Counted from the stretch's first letter, positions 34,942 to 45,979 are shown. The stretch is DNA of 64,000 nucleotides from Methylophaga sp. OBS3 (GCF_026319325.1 NZ_JAPDMU010000001.1:744001-808000); one strand, 5' to 3'. The notes: generated by a model from the letters alone, not told the origin. Translations and numbers: made by a program.

Positions 34942-37127
34942 CGTTTACGACTACGTTTAGCTGGGGTTTTACCCGATTTGCCACGCACATGTTGAGTACG
35001 GAATTGTTTAGCAGCCATAGCTGGTGTAACCGCTTTACGACTTACCCGACGGCCTTCGCCCTGCTCACCTGTACCTGCTGGCTGATAAGTTGGTATAAGG
35101 TGTTTTTTACCATTACCAATCAAATCGGCACGACCCATATTTTGCAGCGCTTCACGTAACATCGGCCAGTTTTCAGGATCGTGATAACGCAGAAATGCTT
35201 TGTGCAGTCGACGTTTTCTCAAGCCTTTTGGTACTTGAATGTCACCGCCAATACGACGCACTTTATGCAGCGTATCTTTACCCGAGTGATACATTGCCGC
35301 GGCCGCAGACATCGGTGATGGTAAATATGCTTGTACCTGATCTGCCCGGAAACCATTTCGCTTCAACCACAGCGCCAAGTTCAGCATATCTTTATCAGTC
35401 GTACCTGGATGTGCAGCGATAAAATAAGGGATCAGATATTGTTCTTTACCGGCTTCTTTTGAGTACTTCTCAAACATCTGTTTGAATTTATCGTAGGTAC
35501 CAATGCCGGGCTTCATCATCTGCGATAATGGCCCTTCTTCGGTGTGTTCTGGTGCAATTTTCAGATAACCACCGACATGATGTGTAACCAGTTCTTTAAC
35601 ATACTCTGGTGATTCAACCGCTAAGTCATAACGTAAACCAGAAGCAATCAAGATTTTTTTGATACCCGGTAATTTACGTGCCCGACGATAAAGATTGATC
35701 AGCGGTGTATGGTCAGTATTTAAGTTTTTACAGATACCTGGGAATACGCATGATAACCGGCGGCAGCTAGCTTCAATTTCTTCGCTCTTACAAGCAAGAC
35801 GATACATATTCGCGGTTGGGCCACCCAAGTCGGAAATAACCCCGGTAAAGCCTGGCGTGGTGTCTCGAATCGCTTCAACTTCTCTGATGATCGAGTCTTC
35901 ACTACGACTTTGGATAATGCGTCCCTCATGTTCAGTTATCGAACAGAAAGTACAACCACCAAAACAACCCCGCATGATGTTGACTGAAAAGCGAATCATT
36001 TCGTAGGCGGGAATATTCATCTGACCATATTGCACATGCGGGACACGGCTGTATGGCAGATCAAAAACAGCATCCATCTCTTTGGTAGTTAAAGGTATTG
36101 GCGGTGGATTCAGCCAGACATCCCAATCACCGTGCTGCTGCACAAGTGCTAGTGCATTCCCTGGGTTTGTCTCTAAGTGCAGAATTCTTGATGTGTGCGC
36201 GTAAGTGATTGGATCATCTTTCACCTGATTGTAAGCAGGTAGGCGAATTACGGTCTTATCTGCATTACGTGGTGAAACACGATGAATTTTAATGACGTTG
36301 GTTTTTGGCTCAGGTGCTACCGTTTGCTCGGCAGTTTCCGCTTGTGAGGTTTCACAAGACTCTGGCGTTTGCATCTGATATGGATCAATCGGTGGATTCA
36401 ACTTACCCGGCGTATCAATGCTGGTTGAGTCTTTCTCCCACCATCCTTCACGACGACTGTGTTTGGTTAAAAATGCAGTGCCACGAATATCAGTGAGCTC
36501 ACTTACGTCTTCACCATTGGCTAAACGGTGAGCAATTTCGACAACTTGACGTTCGCCATTACCGTAAACCAGTAAATCAGCTTTAGCGTCCATAATGACA
36601 CTACGGCGAACTTTTTCTGACCAGTAATCATAATGCGCAATCCGACGTAAACTGGCTTCAATACCACCCATTACAATCGGCACATCTTTGTAGGCTTCAC
36701 GACAGCGCTGACTGTAAACGACAACACTTCTGTCTGGACGTTTACCACCCTCACCACCTGCGGTGTAAGCATCATTACGTCGAATTTTCTTATCTGACGT
36801 GTAGCGATTCACCATGGAATCCATGTTACCGCCAGTCACACCCCAAAAAAGATTTGGTTTACCAAGCTTTTTGAAGTCTTCGGCACTTGTCCAATCTGGT
36901 TGGGCAATGATCCCTACACGAAAACCTTGTGCCTCCAACAGGCGGCCAATTAGCGCCATACCGAAACTAGGATGATCAACATAAGCATCACCAGTCACGA
37001 TAATGACGTCACAGCTATCCCAGCCCAGCGCGTCCATTTCAGCGCGGTTCATTGGCAACTGTTTGGCGACGCCAAAGCGCTGTGCCCAGTATTTACGGTA
37101 GGAAAAAATGTCAGGAGCGGCGTGCAT
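34938..37127 (-). CDS. YgiQ-family radical SAM protein
   Basis: 729 residues, the full YgiQ (UPF0313) length. An N-terminal B12-binding-like region ([18 protein letters not shown]) precedes the radical SAM core with the cluster motif CFGGCTFC (CxxxCxxC) near residue 380, then [12 protein letters not shown] and [22 protein letters not shown]. The C-terminal tail is strongly basic ([14 protein letters not shown]). These proteins use a 4Fe-4S cluster and SAM to start radical chemistry; no substrate is established. Confidence 0.9.
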   Translation of the reverse strand: MHAAPDIFSYRKYWAQRFGVAKQLPMNRAEMDALGWDSCDVIIVTGDAYVDHPSFGMALIGRLLEAQGFRVGIIAQPDWTSAEDFKKLGKPNLFWGVTGGNMDSMVNRYTSDKKIRRNDAYTAGGEGGKRPDRSVVVYSQRCREAYKDVPIVMGGIEASLRRIAHYDYWSEKVRRSVIMDAKADLLVYGNGERQVVEIAHRLANGEDVSELTDIRGTAFLTKHSRREGWWEKDSTSIDTPGKLNPPIDPYQMQTPESCETSQAETAEQTVAPEPKTNVIKIHRVSPRNADKTVIRLPAYNQVKDDPITYAHTSRILHLETNPGNALALVQQHGDWDVWLNPPPIPLTTKEMDAVFDLPYSRVPHVQYGQMNIPAYEMIRFSVNIMRGCFGGCTFCSITEHEGRIIQSRSEDSIIREVEAIRDTTPGFTGVISDLGGPTANMYRLACKSEEIEASCRRLSCVFPGICKNLNTDHTPLINLYRRARKLPGIKKILIASGLRYDLAVESPEYVKELVTHHVGGYLKIAPEHTEEGPLSQMMKPGIGTYDKFKQMFEKYSKEAGKEQYLIPYFIAAHPGTTDKDMLNLALWLKRNGFRADQVQAYLPSPMSAAAAMYHSGKDTLHKVRRIGGDIQVPKGLRKRRLHKAFLRYHDPENWPMLREALQNMGRADLIGNGKKHLIPTYQPAGTGEQGEGRRVSRKAVTPAMAAKQFRTQHVRGKSGKTPAKRSRKR

Positions 37128-37202
37128 AGACCCTCAATGCGCAGCAGGCAAAAAAATCAAGGGGTTATTCTATCAAACTGCGGTTAAAACCGCTTTGGAA
37201 AA

Positions 37203-37790
37203 TCAATCCTGCCGATAAGCAGCAAGTTCTGGCAGGCTATCAATAATAATGACCGGCGTGCCGTGGCTAACATACTTTTGTAACTCTCGGATTTCACTGT
37301 TTCGGAGTGCGATGCACCCTTTGGTCCAGTTCGACATCTCATGAATGTCTATTTTTTCCTGTGTTTCGCTACCAATACCATGAATACCAATCAAACCACC
37401 TAAAACGGTGTTCTGGGGTGGTAATTCGTTATACAAATGTGCCCCAAGAATACGACGATACTCTTTACGATCAATCAATCCCGATTTAAGCGCATTTTTG
37501 GCATCGTTCATGTTTGGATAATTTAACTGCATGAAAGTCAGGAACTGATTACTACTCCGAACTTCATGAATGCGGTAATAACCTTTTGGCGTTTTACGAT
37601 CACCCTCACGCACTTTGGCTTGTCTACCACCACTGCCAAATGCAGCATGAAATGTCTTAATCGTGTTTTTGTCTTTTTTGATAAGCAGTTGGTTTTGATC
37701 ACGGACAATAACGATTTCAATTCCGTCACTAGAAGCGGCTGCTGGCAAGCCCATCGCCAAACACATTAATAAGATAACTGCACGCCACAT
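37203..37790 (-). CDS. L,D-transpeptidase-family (YkuD) exported protein
   Basis: 195 residues with a Sec signal (MWRAVILLMCLAMGLPAAAS). The YkuD catalytic motif is split over IGIHGIG and SNWTKGCIALRNSEI, with the active Cys in TKGC. It resembles the YafK group, which can hydrolyse or form links at meso-diaminopimelate in peptidoglycan. It acts in the periplasm. No muramyl partners are adjacent. Confidence 0.88.
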   Translation of the reverse strand: MWRAVILLMCLAMGLPAAASSDGIEIVIVRDQNQLLIKKDKNTIKTFHAAFGSGGRQAKVREGDRKTPKGYYRIHEVRSSNQFLTFMQLNYPNMNDAKNALKSGLIDRKEYRRILGAHLYNELPPQNTVLGGLIGIHGIGSETQEKIDIHEMSNWTKGCIALRNSEIRELQKYVSHGTPVIIIDSLPELAAYRQD

Positions 37791-37870
37791 AGTTAACTAA
37801 CCTTATCCAAAAAACTTTTATGTATTTTTGTCATAAAAAACATCAATTGTCACGCCTAATATACTTATTT

Positions 37871-38677
37871 TTATAGAAATAACCGCGTCAAAAAAGACTG
37901 ATTTTGGCGTATTAGTTGCTGTAACAACTGTGGTAGTCCGATTTGCAAACTGTCTTCCATTTGTTCTGCAAGTGGTCGTAACTTTTTTAACTGTGATGGA
38001 TTTACCACCTGTTTCATCGCTAAGCCAATCACATTACCTTTGTCCGCAACCGGCAAGATTAAGCTTTGGTCTTCAAAGCTCTGATTAACTAACTGCATGG
38101 TCCGATTAAAAGCAGATCGATTGCTGCCCCATAAGTTAATGCTCATCACACCTCGGGAAGATAACACTCCAGCACACGCATCAAAGAAAACTTGGGCATC
38201 AACACTTAATGCCATGCCTTCATGGTCATATGCATCGACCAGCAGTACATCAAATTTTTGCTCACCTTGATAAAAAATCTCACTTATTTTCTGATAACCA
38301 TCATCACGATAAATCATCAGGCGAGGATCATTTTTGGGAACCCCAAAAAACTGTTGAGCAACATCAATCACATCCTGCCGGTACTCTATGACCGTGATCT
38401 GGCAGTTTGGATAGTGATACAACAAAAACTTAACAAGAGAACCGCCACCTAACCCAACAACCAGAATATGTTTTGGAAAAGGGTTAAACAGCAAACAAGC
38501 CATCATTGAGCGGGTATAACTCAACTCCAAACGATGTGGTAACTGGAGGGACATACTACTTTGGCGGGGAAAAGTGCCGAAGTGTAAAGAACGTATATCG
38601 CCAATATCGACAACTTCGATAATACCTTCATCACTACTGCGTTGAAGGACAACTTGACCGCCATAATATAGCTGCAT
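37871..38677 (-). CDS. Spermidine-synthase-like methyltransferase-fold protein
   Basis: 268 residues. The Rossmann aminopropyltransferase/methyltransferase motif is ILVVGLGGGSLVKFLL, followed by ITVIEYRQDVIDVAQQFF and DVLLVDAYDHEGM. The spermidine-synthase motif GGGD/E has become GGGS, and no SAM decarboxylase gene is visible in the window. True aminopropyl transfer is therefore doubtful, and the protein may use SAM for something else. It ends ten bases before no other minus-strand gene; the DUF3530 gene lies eight bases upstream and likely shares its transcript. Confidence 0.75.
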   Translation of the reverse strand: MQLYYGGQVVLQRSSDEGIIEVVDIGDIRSLHFGTFPRQSSMSLQLPHRLELSYTRSMMACLLFNPFPKHILVVGLGGGSLVKFLLYHYPNCQITVIEYRQDVIDVAQQFFGVPKNDPRLMIYRDDGYQKISEIFYQGEQKFDVLLVDAYDHEGMALSVDAQVFFDACAGVLSSRGVMSINLWGSNRSAFNRTMQLVNQSFEDQSLILPVADKGNVIGLAMKQVVNPSQLKKLRPLAEQMEDSLQIGLPQLLQQLIRQNQSFLTRLFL

Positions 38678-38685
38678 ACAGATCT

Positions 38686-39606
38686 TTAGTTAGCAATAAG
38701 ACGACGATACAGCCAACTGTGTATCTGCTTACCTAGCGTATTCTCAATTCCAGTGAAATCGCGATCGGCTGCACTGACAATTCGCTGACTATATAAATCA
38801 TTGCTGGTTAAACGTAAGTTGCTCAATCTCGTTACAGCAGCTTGTTTTAAAGACTGGTTAACTTGGCGCCCCATGATGTCTAAAACAGGGACTCGGGTTG
38901 CTAATAATCGCTCCGAGGTAACGGCCTCATCTGCACTGATAATAACGAGCGCTTTTAGCTGTTGAGGTTTGAACGTTAAGGTATCGATTGCAGTTTCAAC
39001 CCCCATACCATGTCCGATAATAACAACACTTGGTGGATTTTTAGCTTGGATCCAAGCTAAAGCAGCATCCATCCGCTCTGCATTACTAGGCACCTGCAAA
39101 GCACTAGCAGCTTTCCCATCTTTATTTTCTGTTGGCTGACTTTCTTGATTACTTGCTAGCTCAGTGCTGGTATCAGTCACTGAATTTTCGTCTGGCGCTG
39201 CAGATTCGCTAACGTCACCGCTAGTTGGCTGGGTATCTACAACTTCAGCAGACTTATCTGTTTGCTGTTGGATTTGATGGTTTAGGGATACGGCAAGCGT
39301 ATCCCATCCATACAGCGTTAAATCTTCACGAAGCTGATGGATTAAAGGACCATCAATCTGCGCAGACTGGTCATGCAGTATTAATACAGCACCTCGCAAA
39401 CCACCTAGCCTTTGCGGTAAGTACGCAGCAGCAATACTGGTCTCACCCACCGCTAACTCAAATCCACCTTCAATTTTGCCACCGGCCTGCACGATGCCAG
39501 CAGGGTCTTGTGTTGCTTCTGTTGTCGGCGCTTCGGTCACAGCACCCGCTTGTACTTGGGTCACAAGCAACAAACTTAACATTGCTGATAATATGAATCG
39601 TTGCAA
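38686..39606 (-). CDS. DUF3530 exported alpha/beta-hydrolase-like protein
   Basis: 306 residues with a Sec signal (MQRFILSAMLSLLLVTQVQA). Hydrolase-like segments are AAVLILHDQSAQ-type strands and VVIIGHGMGVETAIDTL, whose GHGMG replaces the nucleophile elbow GxSxG, so the usual Ser nucleophile is missing. A Ser/Thr/Glu/Gln-rich, low-complexity insert fills about 115-165. It is probably periplasmic. No activity can be assigned. Confidence 0.78.
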   Translation of the reverse strand: MQRFILSAMLSLLLVTQVQAGAVTEAPTTEATQDPAGIVQAGGKIEGGFELAVGETSIAAAYLPQRLGGLRGAVLILHDQSAQIDGPLIHQLREDLTLYGWDTLAVSLNHQIQQQTDKSAEVVDTQPTSGDVSESAAPDENSVTDTSTELASNQESQPTENKDGKAASALQVPSNAERMDAALAWIQAKNPPSVVIIGHGMGVETAIDTLTFKPQQLKALVIISADEAVTSERLLATRVPVLDIMGRQVNQSLKQAAVTRLSNLRLTSNDLYSQRIVSAADRDFTGIENTLGKQIHSWLYRRLIAN

Positions 39607-39747
39607 GGTATTCTCCGGTTAGCAAACGACGAAATAACTGCCCTCAGTATAATCACAGTAGTTATCTTTCAAAAGCTGAAAATTAGCCATTTTTGGGGTA
39701 AAGTAATGGGTTTTGAATCTGCATACTAAAAATAGTGAGAGACCGTT

Positions 39748-40440
39748 ATGGCTGAATTTAAAATTGCTCCATCCATTTTATCTGCTGACTTTGCTCGCCT
39801 TGGCGAAGAAGTCGTCAATGTACTAGCTTCTGGTGCTGACATTGTTCACTTTGACGTAATGGATAACCACTACGTTCCAAACCTGACAATTGGTCCATTG
39901 GTTTGTGAAGCTTTGCGCAAGCATGGCGTTACTGCTGAAATCGACGTGCATTTGATGGTTAAACCTGTTGACCGCATCATTCCTGATTTTGCAAAAGCAG
40001 GCGCTAGCTACATCACTTTCCACCCTGAGGCTTCAGAACACATTGACCGCAGCTTGCAGTTAGTTAAATCAGAAGGCTGTAAAACAGGTTTAGTGTTCAA
40101 CCCAGCGACACCACTGTCATTGGCTGAACATGTTTTAGATAAAGTTGACCGCATTTTGTTAATGTCTGTTAACCCTGGTTTTGGTGGTCAAAAATTTATT
40201 CCACACACGCTGGATAAACTACGCCAAGCTCGCAAAATGATTGACGAAAGCGGCTACGATATCGATTTAGAAATCGATGGCGGTGTAAACGTTAATAACA
40301 TTCGTGAAATAGCAGAAGCTGGTGCTCGTACTTTTGTCGCTGGTAGTGCGGTATTTGGTGCAGCGAACAGCAGCGATCCAAACCAATACGAAACCGTTAT
40401 TTCTGCACTGCGCGCTGAATTGGCTCAAGCCAAAATCTAA
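39748..40440 (+). CDS. rpe: Ribulose-phosphate 3-epimerase
   Basis: 230 residues. Rpe interconverts ribulose-5-phosphate and xylulose-5-phosphate in the pentose-phosphate pathway. The TIM-barrel motifs are [53 protein letters not shown] and EIDGGVN. It lies directly before trpE, as in many gammaproteobacteria, but the usual phosphoglycolate phosphatase gene gph is absent between them. Confidence 0.97.
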   Translation: MAEFKIAPSILSADFARLGEEVVNVLASGADIVHFDVMDNHYVPNLTIGPLVCEALRKHGVTAEIDVHLMVKPVDRIIPDFAKAGASYITFHPEASEHIDRSLQLVKSEGCKTGLVFNPATPLSLAEHVLDKVDRILLMSVNPGFGGQKFIPHTLDKLRQARKMIDESGYDIDLEIDGGVNVNNIREIAEAGARTFVAGSAVFGAANSSDPNQYETVISALRAELAQAKI

Positions 40441-40500
40441 ATCGCGTCAGGGATTAGATACATGCCCGGCCTCGTGCCGGGCACAATTTAGAAGCCAATC

Positions 40501-41997
40501 ATGAAACAGGCACAATTTAATCAACTCGCCGAAGCTGGCTATAACCGAATTCCGATTGCTCGTGAAGTACTCGCTGATTTGGATACGCCACTTAGTACCT
40601 ATTTGAAACTTGCTGATGCACCCTACTCTTACCTGTTTGAGTCAGTGCAAGGTGGTGAAAAATGGGGTCGGTATTCCATTATTGGTTTACCGTGCAAACA
40701 CATCATCAAAATTTTCGGCTCACAGATCCGAGTCTTTAAAGATGATGAATTGGTTCAAACCCATATTAAATCTGATCCCCTTAAATGGGTTGCCCAGTTT
40801 CAAGATAGCTTCAAAGTGCCTGAAGTTGACGGCTTGCCAAAATTTAATGGCGGCTTAGTTGGCTATTTTGGCTACGACACTGTTCGTTATGTCGAAACAC
40901 GTCTTGGTGATGCACCATCAAAAGACCCATTAGGTTGCCCAGATATCTTATTAATGGTGTCTGATGAGTTGGTTGTTTTTGATAATTTAAGCAACCGCTT
41001 GTACCTCATCGTGCATTCAGATCCAGCTGAGGCAGATGCGTTTGAAAAAGCCAATGCCAAGCTCGATAGTTTGATTAAAACCTTACGTGAAACGACGGCA
41101 TCAGCTAAATCATCATCCAAAACGACAGAAGTTAACGAACAAGATTTCGTTTCTGGCTTTACCCATGATGGGTTTATCAACGCAGTTGAAAAAGCCAAAC
41201 AATACATCACCGATGGCGACATCATGCAGGTGGTATTGTCACAACGCTTATCAATTCCTTTCCAAGCTGCCCCGATTGATTTGTATCGCGCATTACGGAC
41301 GTTAAATCCATCACCTTACATGTTCTATCTGAACTTGGAAGATTTCCACGTTGTTGGCTCTTCACCAGAGATTCTGGTACGAATGGAAGACAACGAAGTC
41401 ACGGTTCGTCCGATCGCTGGAACCCGTCAGCGTGGTAAAACAGCTGAGGAAGATAAAGCATTAGAAGAAGACTTATTATCCGATCCAAAGGAACTAGCTG
41501 AGCATTTAATGCTTATCGATTTGGGTCGTAATGATATTGGTCGTGTCAGCCAAACCGGTACCGTTAATCTTACCGACAAAATGGTTATTGAACGTTACTC
41601 ACACGTGATGCATATCGTATCGAATGTGACTGGTCAGGTTGTGCCAAACATGAGTGCATTAGATGCCCTCAGAGCAACCTTCCCGGCTGGAACTGTCAGT
41701 GGTGCCCCCAAAGTGCGTGCAATGGAAATCATTGATGAGCTAGAGCCAGTTAAACGCGGCGTTTATGCTGGTGCAGTGGGTTATTTATCATGGTCTGGCA
41801 ATATGGATACTGCGATTGCGATTCGTACTGCAGTTATCAAAAACGAACACCTCCACATTCAAGCTGGTGCAGGTATTGTTTACGACTCTGTACCTGAGTC
41901 TGAATGGCAGGAAACCATGAACAAAGCCCGCGCGATATTTCGTGCTGTTGCAATGGCCGAAGCCGGTTTACAACCGCCTTCTTCTGAACAGCGCTAA
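40501..41997 (+). CDS. trpE: Anthranilate synthase component I
   Basis: 498 residues. TrpE makes anthranilate from chorismate with ammonia from TrpG. The chorismate-binding C-terminal domain shows [48 protein letters not shown] and [18 protein letters not shown]. The N-terminal LAD-linked feedback site region includes SYLFESV. A short hairpin without a T-run lies just upstream, but no leader peptide with Trp codons is seen. Confidence 0.97.
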   Translation: MKQAQFNQLAEAGYNRIPIAREVLADLDTPLSTYLKLADAPYSYLFESVQGGEKWGRYSIIGLPCKHIIKIFGSQIRVFKDDELVQTHIKSDPLKWVAQFQDSFKVPEVDGLPKFNGGLVGYFGYDTVRYVETRLGDAPSKDPLGCPDILLMVSDELVVFDNLSNRLYLIVHSDPAEADAFEKANAKLDSLIKTLRETTASAKSSSKTTEVNEQDFVSGFTHDGFINAVEKAKQYITDGDIMQVVLSQRLSIPFQAAPIDLYRALRTLNPSPYMFYLNLEDFHVVGSSPEILVRMEDNEVTVRPIAGTRQRGKTAEEDKALEEDLLSDPKELAEHLMLIDLGRNDIGRVSQTGTVNLTDKMVIERYSHVMHIVSNVTGQVVPNMSALDALRATFPAGTVSGAPKVRAMEIIDELEPVKRGVYAGAVGYLSWSGNMDTAIAIRTAVIKNEHLHIQAGAGIVYDSVPESEWQETMNKARAIFRAVAMAEAGLQPPSSEQR

Positions 41998-42010
41998 CCA
42001 GGACTAGCCC

Positions 42011-42598
42011 ATGTTATTGATGATCGACAACTATGACTCTTTCACCTACAACCTTGTGCAATATTTTGCCGAGCTTGGGGCGGATGTTCAGGTTAAACGC
42101 AACGACCAGATAAGTATCGCTGATATTGAAAGACTTAATCCCGCTCAAATCGTGATTTCGCCGGGCCCATGTACACCCAATGAAGCTGGTGTATCGCTGG
42201 ACGTTATCAAACACTTTGCAGGTGTAAAACCCTTGTTAGGTGTTTGTCTTGGTCACCAGGCTATTGGTCAGGCTTTTGGCGGTGATGTTGTTCATGCACG
42301 TGAAATTATGCATGGTAAAACCTCACCCGTTTACCACGAAGATTTGGGCGTTTTTAAAGGCCTCAACAATCCTTTACAAGCCACCCGATATCACTCTCTG
42401 GTAGTCAAAAAAGATACCTTGCCTGATTGTTTTGAAGTAACGGCTTGGACGCAAAAAGACAACGGTGACCTTGATGAAATTATGGGGATTCGCCACAAAA
42501 CATTGCCAGTTGAAGGTGTTCAATTTCATCCTGAATCAATTCTGACTGAACAAGGACATCAGCTTCTGAAGAACTTTTTGGATGAACACCATGGCTGA
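42011..42598 (+). CDS. trpG: Anthranilate synthase component II (glutamine amidotransferase)
   Basis: 195 residues of class-I glutamine amidotransferase. The nucleophile Cys is in [15 protein letters not shown] and the His-Glu pair in [26 protein letters not shown] is the standard start. It follows trpE by 13 bases and overlaps the start of trpD. In such organisms it can also serve PabB in folate synthesis. Confidence 0.97.
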   Translation: MLLMIDNYDSFTYNLVQYFAELGADVQVKRNDQISIADIERLNPAQIVISPGPCTPNEAGVSLDVIKHFAGVKPLLGVCLGHQAIGQAFGGDVVHAREIMHGKTSPVYHEDLGVFKGLNNPLQATRYHSLVVKKDTLPDCFEVTAWTQKDNGDLDEIMGIRHKTLPVEGVQFHPESILTEQGHQLLKNFLDEHHG

Positions 42599-43625
42599 AA
42601 AGGTTATTACACTTCCACAAGCGATTAAGCGCGTTATGCAAGGCGAAAACCTTGCTGAGCAGGAAATGCTTGAAGTTATGAATACCATCATGACCGGTCA
42701 GGCAACGGATGCACAAATAGGTGGTTTTTTGATTGGCCTTGCAATGAAAGGTGAAACAGTTGATGAGATCACCGCTGCCGCTAAGGTTATGCGTGAGTTA
42801 GCAACACCTGTTTCAGTAACAGGTTCACCGGTAATTGATACTTGTGGTACTGGTGGTGATGGTGCCAGTAGTTTTAACGTTTCAACAGCCAGTGCTTTTG
42901 TGGTTTCGGCAGCCGGTGCCAAAGTAGCCAAACATGGTAACCGCTCAGTATCCAGTACCTCTGGTAGTGCTGATGTGTTAGAAGCAGCCGGTGTTAATCT
43001 CGATCTAACCGCAGACCAAGTTGGTCATTGTATTGCCGAAGCCGGTATCGGCTTTTTGTTTGCCCAAAAACATCATGGTGCAATGAAGCATGCCATTAAT
43101 GCCCGTAAACAAATGGCTGTCCGCACCATCTTTAACTTACTAGGTCCATTGACCAATCCAGCCAAAGCACCACACCAAGTATTGGGTGTTTACGACGCTA
43201 AGTGGTTAAGACCAATGGCTGAAGTACTGAAAAACCTTGGCAGCAAACATATTCTTATTGTGCATGCTGAAGATGGTATGGATGAAATAAGTATTGGTTC
43301 TGATACTTTGGTCGCTGAATTGAAAAACGGTGAAATCCAAGAATACCGTATCAAACCAGAAGACTTTGCTTTGCAACGTGCTGACATTAGCCAACTGACC
43401 GTTAATGACGCACAACAGAGCCTAGATATCATTAAAGGCATTTTTGCCGGCCAGAAAGGGCCTGCTCGCGACATCGTTGTGATGAACGCGGGTGCTGCTA
43501 TTTATGCTGCGGATATTGCACCAACTTTAGCGCAAGGTATTACCGTCGCCCAACAAGTCATCGATAACGGTAAAGCCCAAAATAAACTCGATGCACTTAT
43601 TCAATGCAGTCAACAAGTAAACTGA
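42591..43625 (+). CDS. trpD: Anthranilate phosphoribosyltransferase
   Basis: 344 residues from ATG 42591; an in-frame ATG nine bases upstream is equally open. TrpD joins anthranilate to PRPP. Motifs: [22 protein letters not shown] for PRPP binding, KHGNRSVSS, and NLLGPLTNP. It overlaps the trpG stop by a few bases. Confidence 0.96.
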   Translation: MAEKVITLPQAIKRVMQGENLAEQEMLEVMNTIMTGQATDAQIGGFLIGLAMKGETVDEITAAAKVMRELATPVSVTGSPVIDTCGTGGDGASSFNVSTASAFVVSAAGAKVAKHGNRSVSSTSGSADVLEAAGVNLDLTADQVGHCIAEAGIGFLFAQKHHGAMKHAINARKQMAVRTIFNLLGPLTNPAKAPHQVLGVYDAKWLRPMAEVLKNLGSKHILIVHAEDGMDEISIGSDTLVAELKNGEIQEYRIKPEDFALQRADISQLTVNDAQQSLDIIKGIFAGQKGPARDIVVMNAGAAIYAADIAPTLAQGITVAQQVIDNGKAQNKLDALIQCSQQVN

Positions 43626-43626
43626 T

Positions 43627-44424
43627 ATGACCGACAAACCCGATATTCTGAAAAAGATCCTTGCTCGTAAACAGGAAGAAATTGCTGAACGTAGTGCAAG
43701 AGTGCCACTCATTAAACTTCAAGAACTGGCAGAAAATGCAGATCCTGTCCGGGGTTTTGTTGAGTCAATGCAGGCAAAGTTAGCAGCAGGAAAAAGTGCC
43801 GTTATAGCTGAAGTAAAAAAAGCCTCACCAAGTAAAGGGCTGTTACGTGCTGACTTTCACCCTGATGAAATCGCCAAATCTTATGAAGATGGTGGTGCTG
43901 CATGTCTATCAGTTTTAACTGATCAAGACTTTTTCCAAGGTCATGAAAGCTACCTGCAACAAGCGCGTGAAGCCTGTAACCTGCCGGTTATTCGTAAAGA
44001 TTTCATTATCGACCCATACCAAGTCTTTGAAGCTCGTGCGATCAATGCCGACTGCATTTTGCTGATTGTGGCCGCACTTGATGACCATCAGTTAGAAGAG
44101 TTAAGCCAATTGGCTATCCAACTTGATATGGACGTTTTAGTAGAAGTACATGACGCCGAAGAGTTACAGCGTGCCTTGGCCCTGAACTTACCGCTAATTG
44201 GTATTAATAACCGTGATTTACGGACATTTGAAACCAGTTTAGAAACGACTACTGAACTACTGAAAATGATCCCCGATGAAACCATCGTGGTTACCGAAAG
44301 TGGTATTCACACACCGAATGATGTAGCACTGATGCGTGAGCATGATGTGAATGCTTTTCTGGTTGGTGAAGCCTTTATGCGCGCCGATGAGCCAGGTCAG
44401 GCGTTAAGCGAGTTATTCGCCTAA
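43627..44424 (+). CDS. trpC: Indole-3-glycerol-phosphate synthase
   Basis: 265 residues, single-domain TrpC without fused TrpF. Marks: [51 protein letters not shown] and VTESGI. It closes the indole ring from CdRP. It starts one base after the trpD stop. trpF, trpB and trpA are not in the window, so the tryptophan genes are split between at least two loci. Confidence 0.97.
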   Translation: MTDKPDILKKILARKQEEIAERSARVPLIKLQELAENADPVRGFVESMQAKLAAGKSAVIAEVKKASPSKGLLRADFHPDEIAKSYEDGGAACLSVLTDQDFFQGHESYLQQAREACNLPVIRKDFIIDPYQVFEARAINADCILLIVAALDDHQLEELSQLAIQLDMDVLVEVHDAEELQRALALNLPLIGINNRDLRTFETSLETTTELLKMIPDETIVVTESGIHTPNDVALMREHDVNAFLVGEAFMRADEPGQALSELFA

Positions 44425-44437
44425 CGCCAAATAGTTA

Positions 44438-45127
44438 TTAACCTGCTTGTTTGTTGAGGTGCATCCCTGAACGGCGGTGTTCCTCATCATATAAGATGAC
44501 GGTTTTGCCATGCGCCCAGAGTAAACCTTGCTCTTGTAACTCTTTAAGAACACGGCCCACCATCTCACGCGAGCAACCAACGATTCGGCTGATTTCCTGA
44601 CGCGTCACCTTGATCTGCATACCCTCTTCATGACGCATTGCATCAGGTTGAGCAGCTAATTCTTCAAGTGCTGCTGTAACACGACCCGCGACATCCAAAA
44701 ATGCCATATCAGACGCTTTTCGTGTGGTACTTAACAGACGACGTGCTAACTGCTCAGCTAAGGTTTGTAGCAACACTGGGTAGCTGTTTTTTAGCTGTGT
44801 GGTCGCCATGCTACGAATTTGTTGATAACTGATTTCTTCAGTTCTACAGTCACTGCGAGCACGCACTGTCACCATACGGTCGCCGACTTCCGAGAACAAG
44901 CCGATTTCACCAATAAAATCACCTTGATTTAGATAAGCGACGATAAGCTCTTCGCCTTCTTCATTTTCCATGCAAATACTAACTGAACCCTCGCGCAGAT
45001 AATAAAGTTTATCAGCAGCATCACCAGGGCGAACAATGATGGTTTTTGCGGGATAATGTCGGCTATGACAATGTTGAAAAAATTCAGCCAGACCGGCTTC
45101 GATTGCTTTATGTTTATGATAATCCAT
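44438..45127 (-). CDS. Crp/Vfr-like transcriptional regulator
   Basis: 229 residues from ATG 45127, chosen because GGGA precedes it and its length fits Vfr; ATGs at 45139 and 45148 are in frame. The cyclic-nucleotide fold holds GDFIGEIGLFSEVGDRMVTVRAR, and the HTH is VTRQEISRIVGCSREMVGRVLKELQEQGL. Compared with E. coli CRP, the cAMP residues Gly-Glu and Arg83 are kept but Ser84 is Met and Ser129 is Thr. The AFLDVAGRV hinge matches Clp and CRP. It is convergent with trpC and divergent from the OsmC gene. Confidence 0.9.
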   Translation of the reverse strand: MDYHKHKAIEAGLAEFFQHCHSRHYPAKTIIVRPGDAADKLYYLREGSVSICMENEEGEELIVAYLNQGDFIGEIGLFSEVGDRMVTVRARSDCRTEEISYQQIRSMATTQLKNSYPVLLQTLAEQLARRLLSTTRKASDMAFLDVAGRVTAALEELAAQPDAMRHEEGMQIKVTRQEISRIVGCSREMVGRVLKELQEQGLLWAHGKTVILYDEEHRRSGMHLNKQAG

Positions 45128-45233
45128 CGTTTTTCCCATCGCCGACATGGCGAATCATTACGAACAAATTCTGTCCAATGCTGACGAATATGGCAAAATT
45201 GTGACTATTTAGCAATTCAAAACAGGTATCACA

Positions 45234-45653
45234 ATGAAAGCGCGGGTCAAATGGGTTGAAGATGTTTTGTTCTTGGGACAAAGCGGCACAGGACATACCA
45301 TAGTGATGGAGGGTCCAGCTGATTCTGGTGGTAAAGACACAGGCATGCGTCCGATGGAATTGTTGTTACTCGGCATGGCTGGTTGTACTGCTTATGATGT
45401 CGTTGGCATTCTGAAAAACTCAAAACAAGACATCAGTGATTGTGTTGTCGCTGTTGAGGCCGAGCGTGCTGATGAAATGCCAAAGGTGTTTACTAAAATT
45501 CATGTCCACTACACCGTAACAGGTAAAAACGTGAAACCAACTTTTGTTGACAGAGCAATCAAACAATCAACAGAAAAGTACTGCTCTGCTTCAATCATGC
45601 TTGGCAAAACAGCAGAAATTAGCCATACCTTTGATATCGTTGAAGTTGAGTAA
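45234..45653 (+). CDS. OsmC-family protein (YhfA-like)
   Basis: 139 residues. GMRPMELLLLGMAGCTAYDVVGIL is the OsmC/YhfA hallmark with one conserved Cys, and VDRAIKQSTEKYCSASIMLGKTAEI carries the second Cys. It belongs to the YhfA branch usually next to crp rather than to true Ohr. Peroxidase activity is known for OsmC and Ohr but not shown for this branch. Confidence 0.9.
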   Translation: MKARVKWVEDVLFLGQSGTGHTIVMEGPADSGGKDTGMRPMELLLLGMAGCTAYDVVGILKNSKQDISDCVVAVEAERADEMPKVFTKIHVHYTVTGKNVKPTFVDRAIKQSTEKYCSASIMLGKTAEISHTFDIVEVE

Positions 45654-45661
45654 AGCTGATT

Positions 45662-45937
45662 ATGGAAACGTTTATTTACAAAAGCCGTAAGCGTGAAGAA
45701 CTCTATCTTTACCTTGCTAACCATGATGATTTTTCTGTCGTACCAGAAGATTTAATGGCATCGCTGGGTAAAGAGCCTGAGTTTGTTATGAAGTTAACAT
45801 TATCCGAAGAACGTAAGCTGGCTCGTGAAGATGTTCGTAAAGTAATGCAAAACCTTCAGGAAAAAGGCTTTCATCTACAAATGCCGCCTCCAGCTGATTT
45901 AATATTACAGCGTGAGCGAGCAGGTAAACCGCATTAA
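45662..45937 (+). CDS. YcgL-domain protein
   Basis: 91 residues of the YcgL family: FIYKSRKREELYLYLANHDDFSVVPEDLMASLGKEPEFVMKLTL, then LQEKGFHLQMPPPADLIL. Function is unknown. It starts eight bases after the OsmC stop, forming a pair that ends at a shared terminator. Confidence 0.88.
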   Translation: METFIYKSRKREELYLYLANHDDFSVVPEDLMASLGKEPEFVMKLTLSEERKLAREDVRKVMQNLQEKGFHLQMPPPADLILQRERAGKPH

Positions 45938-45974
45938 AAAAAAGCCCCTTCAGTATCAACTTTAGGGGCTTTTT
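45936..45974. terminator. Bidirectional terminator between ycgL and mutS
   Basis: Stem AAGCCCCT / AGGGGCTT around a 14-base loop is flanked by A and T runs on both sides, serving the converging ycgL and mutS genes. Confidence 0.85.
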
Positions 45975-45979
45975 AGTAC

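Noticed and set aside
37184-37197. GCGGTT/AACCGC hairpin between the L,D-transpeptidase and ygiQ-like genes
   Set aside because: Short stem with two-base loop and no T-run; not convincing as a terminator.
40462-40482. GC-rich hairpin before trpE as a trp attenuator
   Set aside because: No T-run follows and no short leader peptide with Trp codons precedes it.
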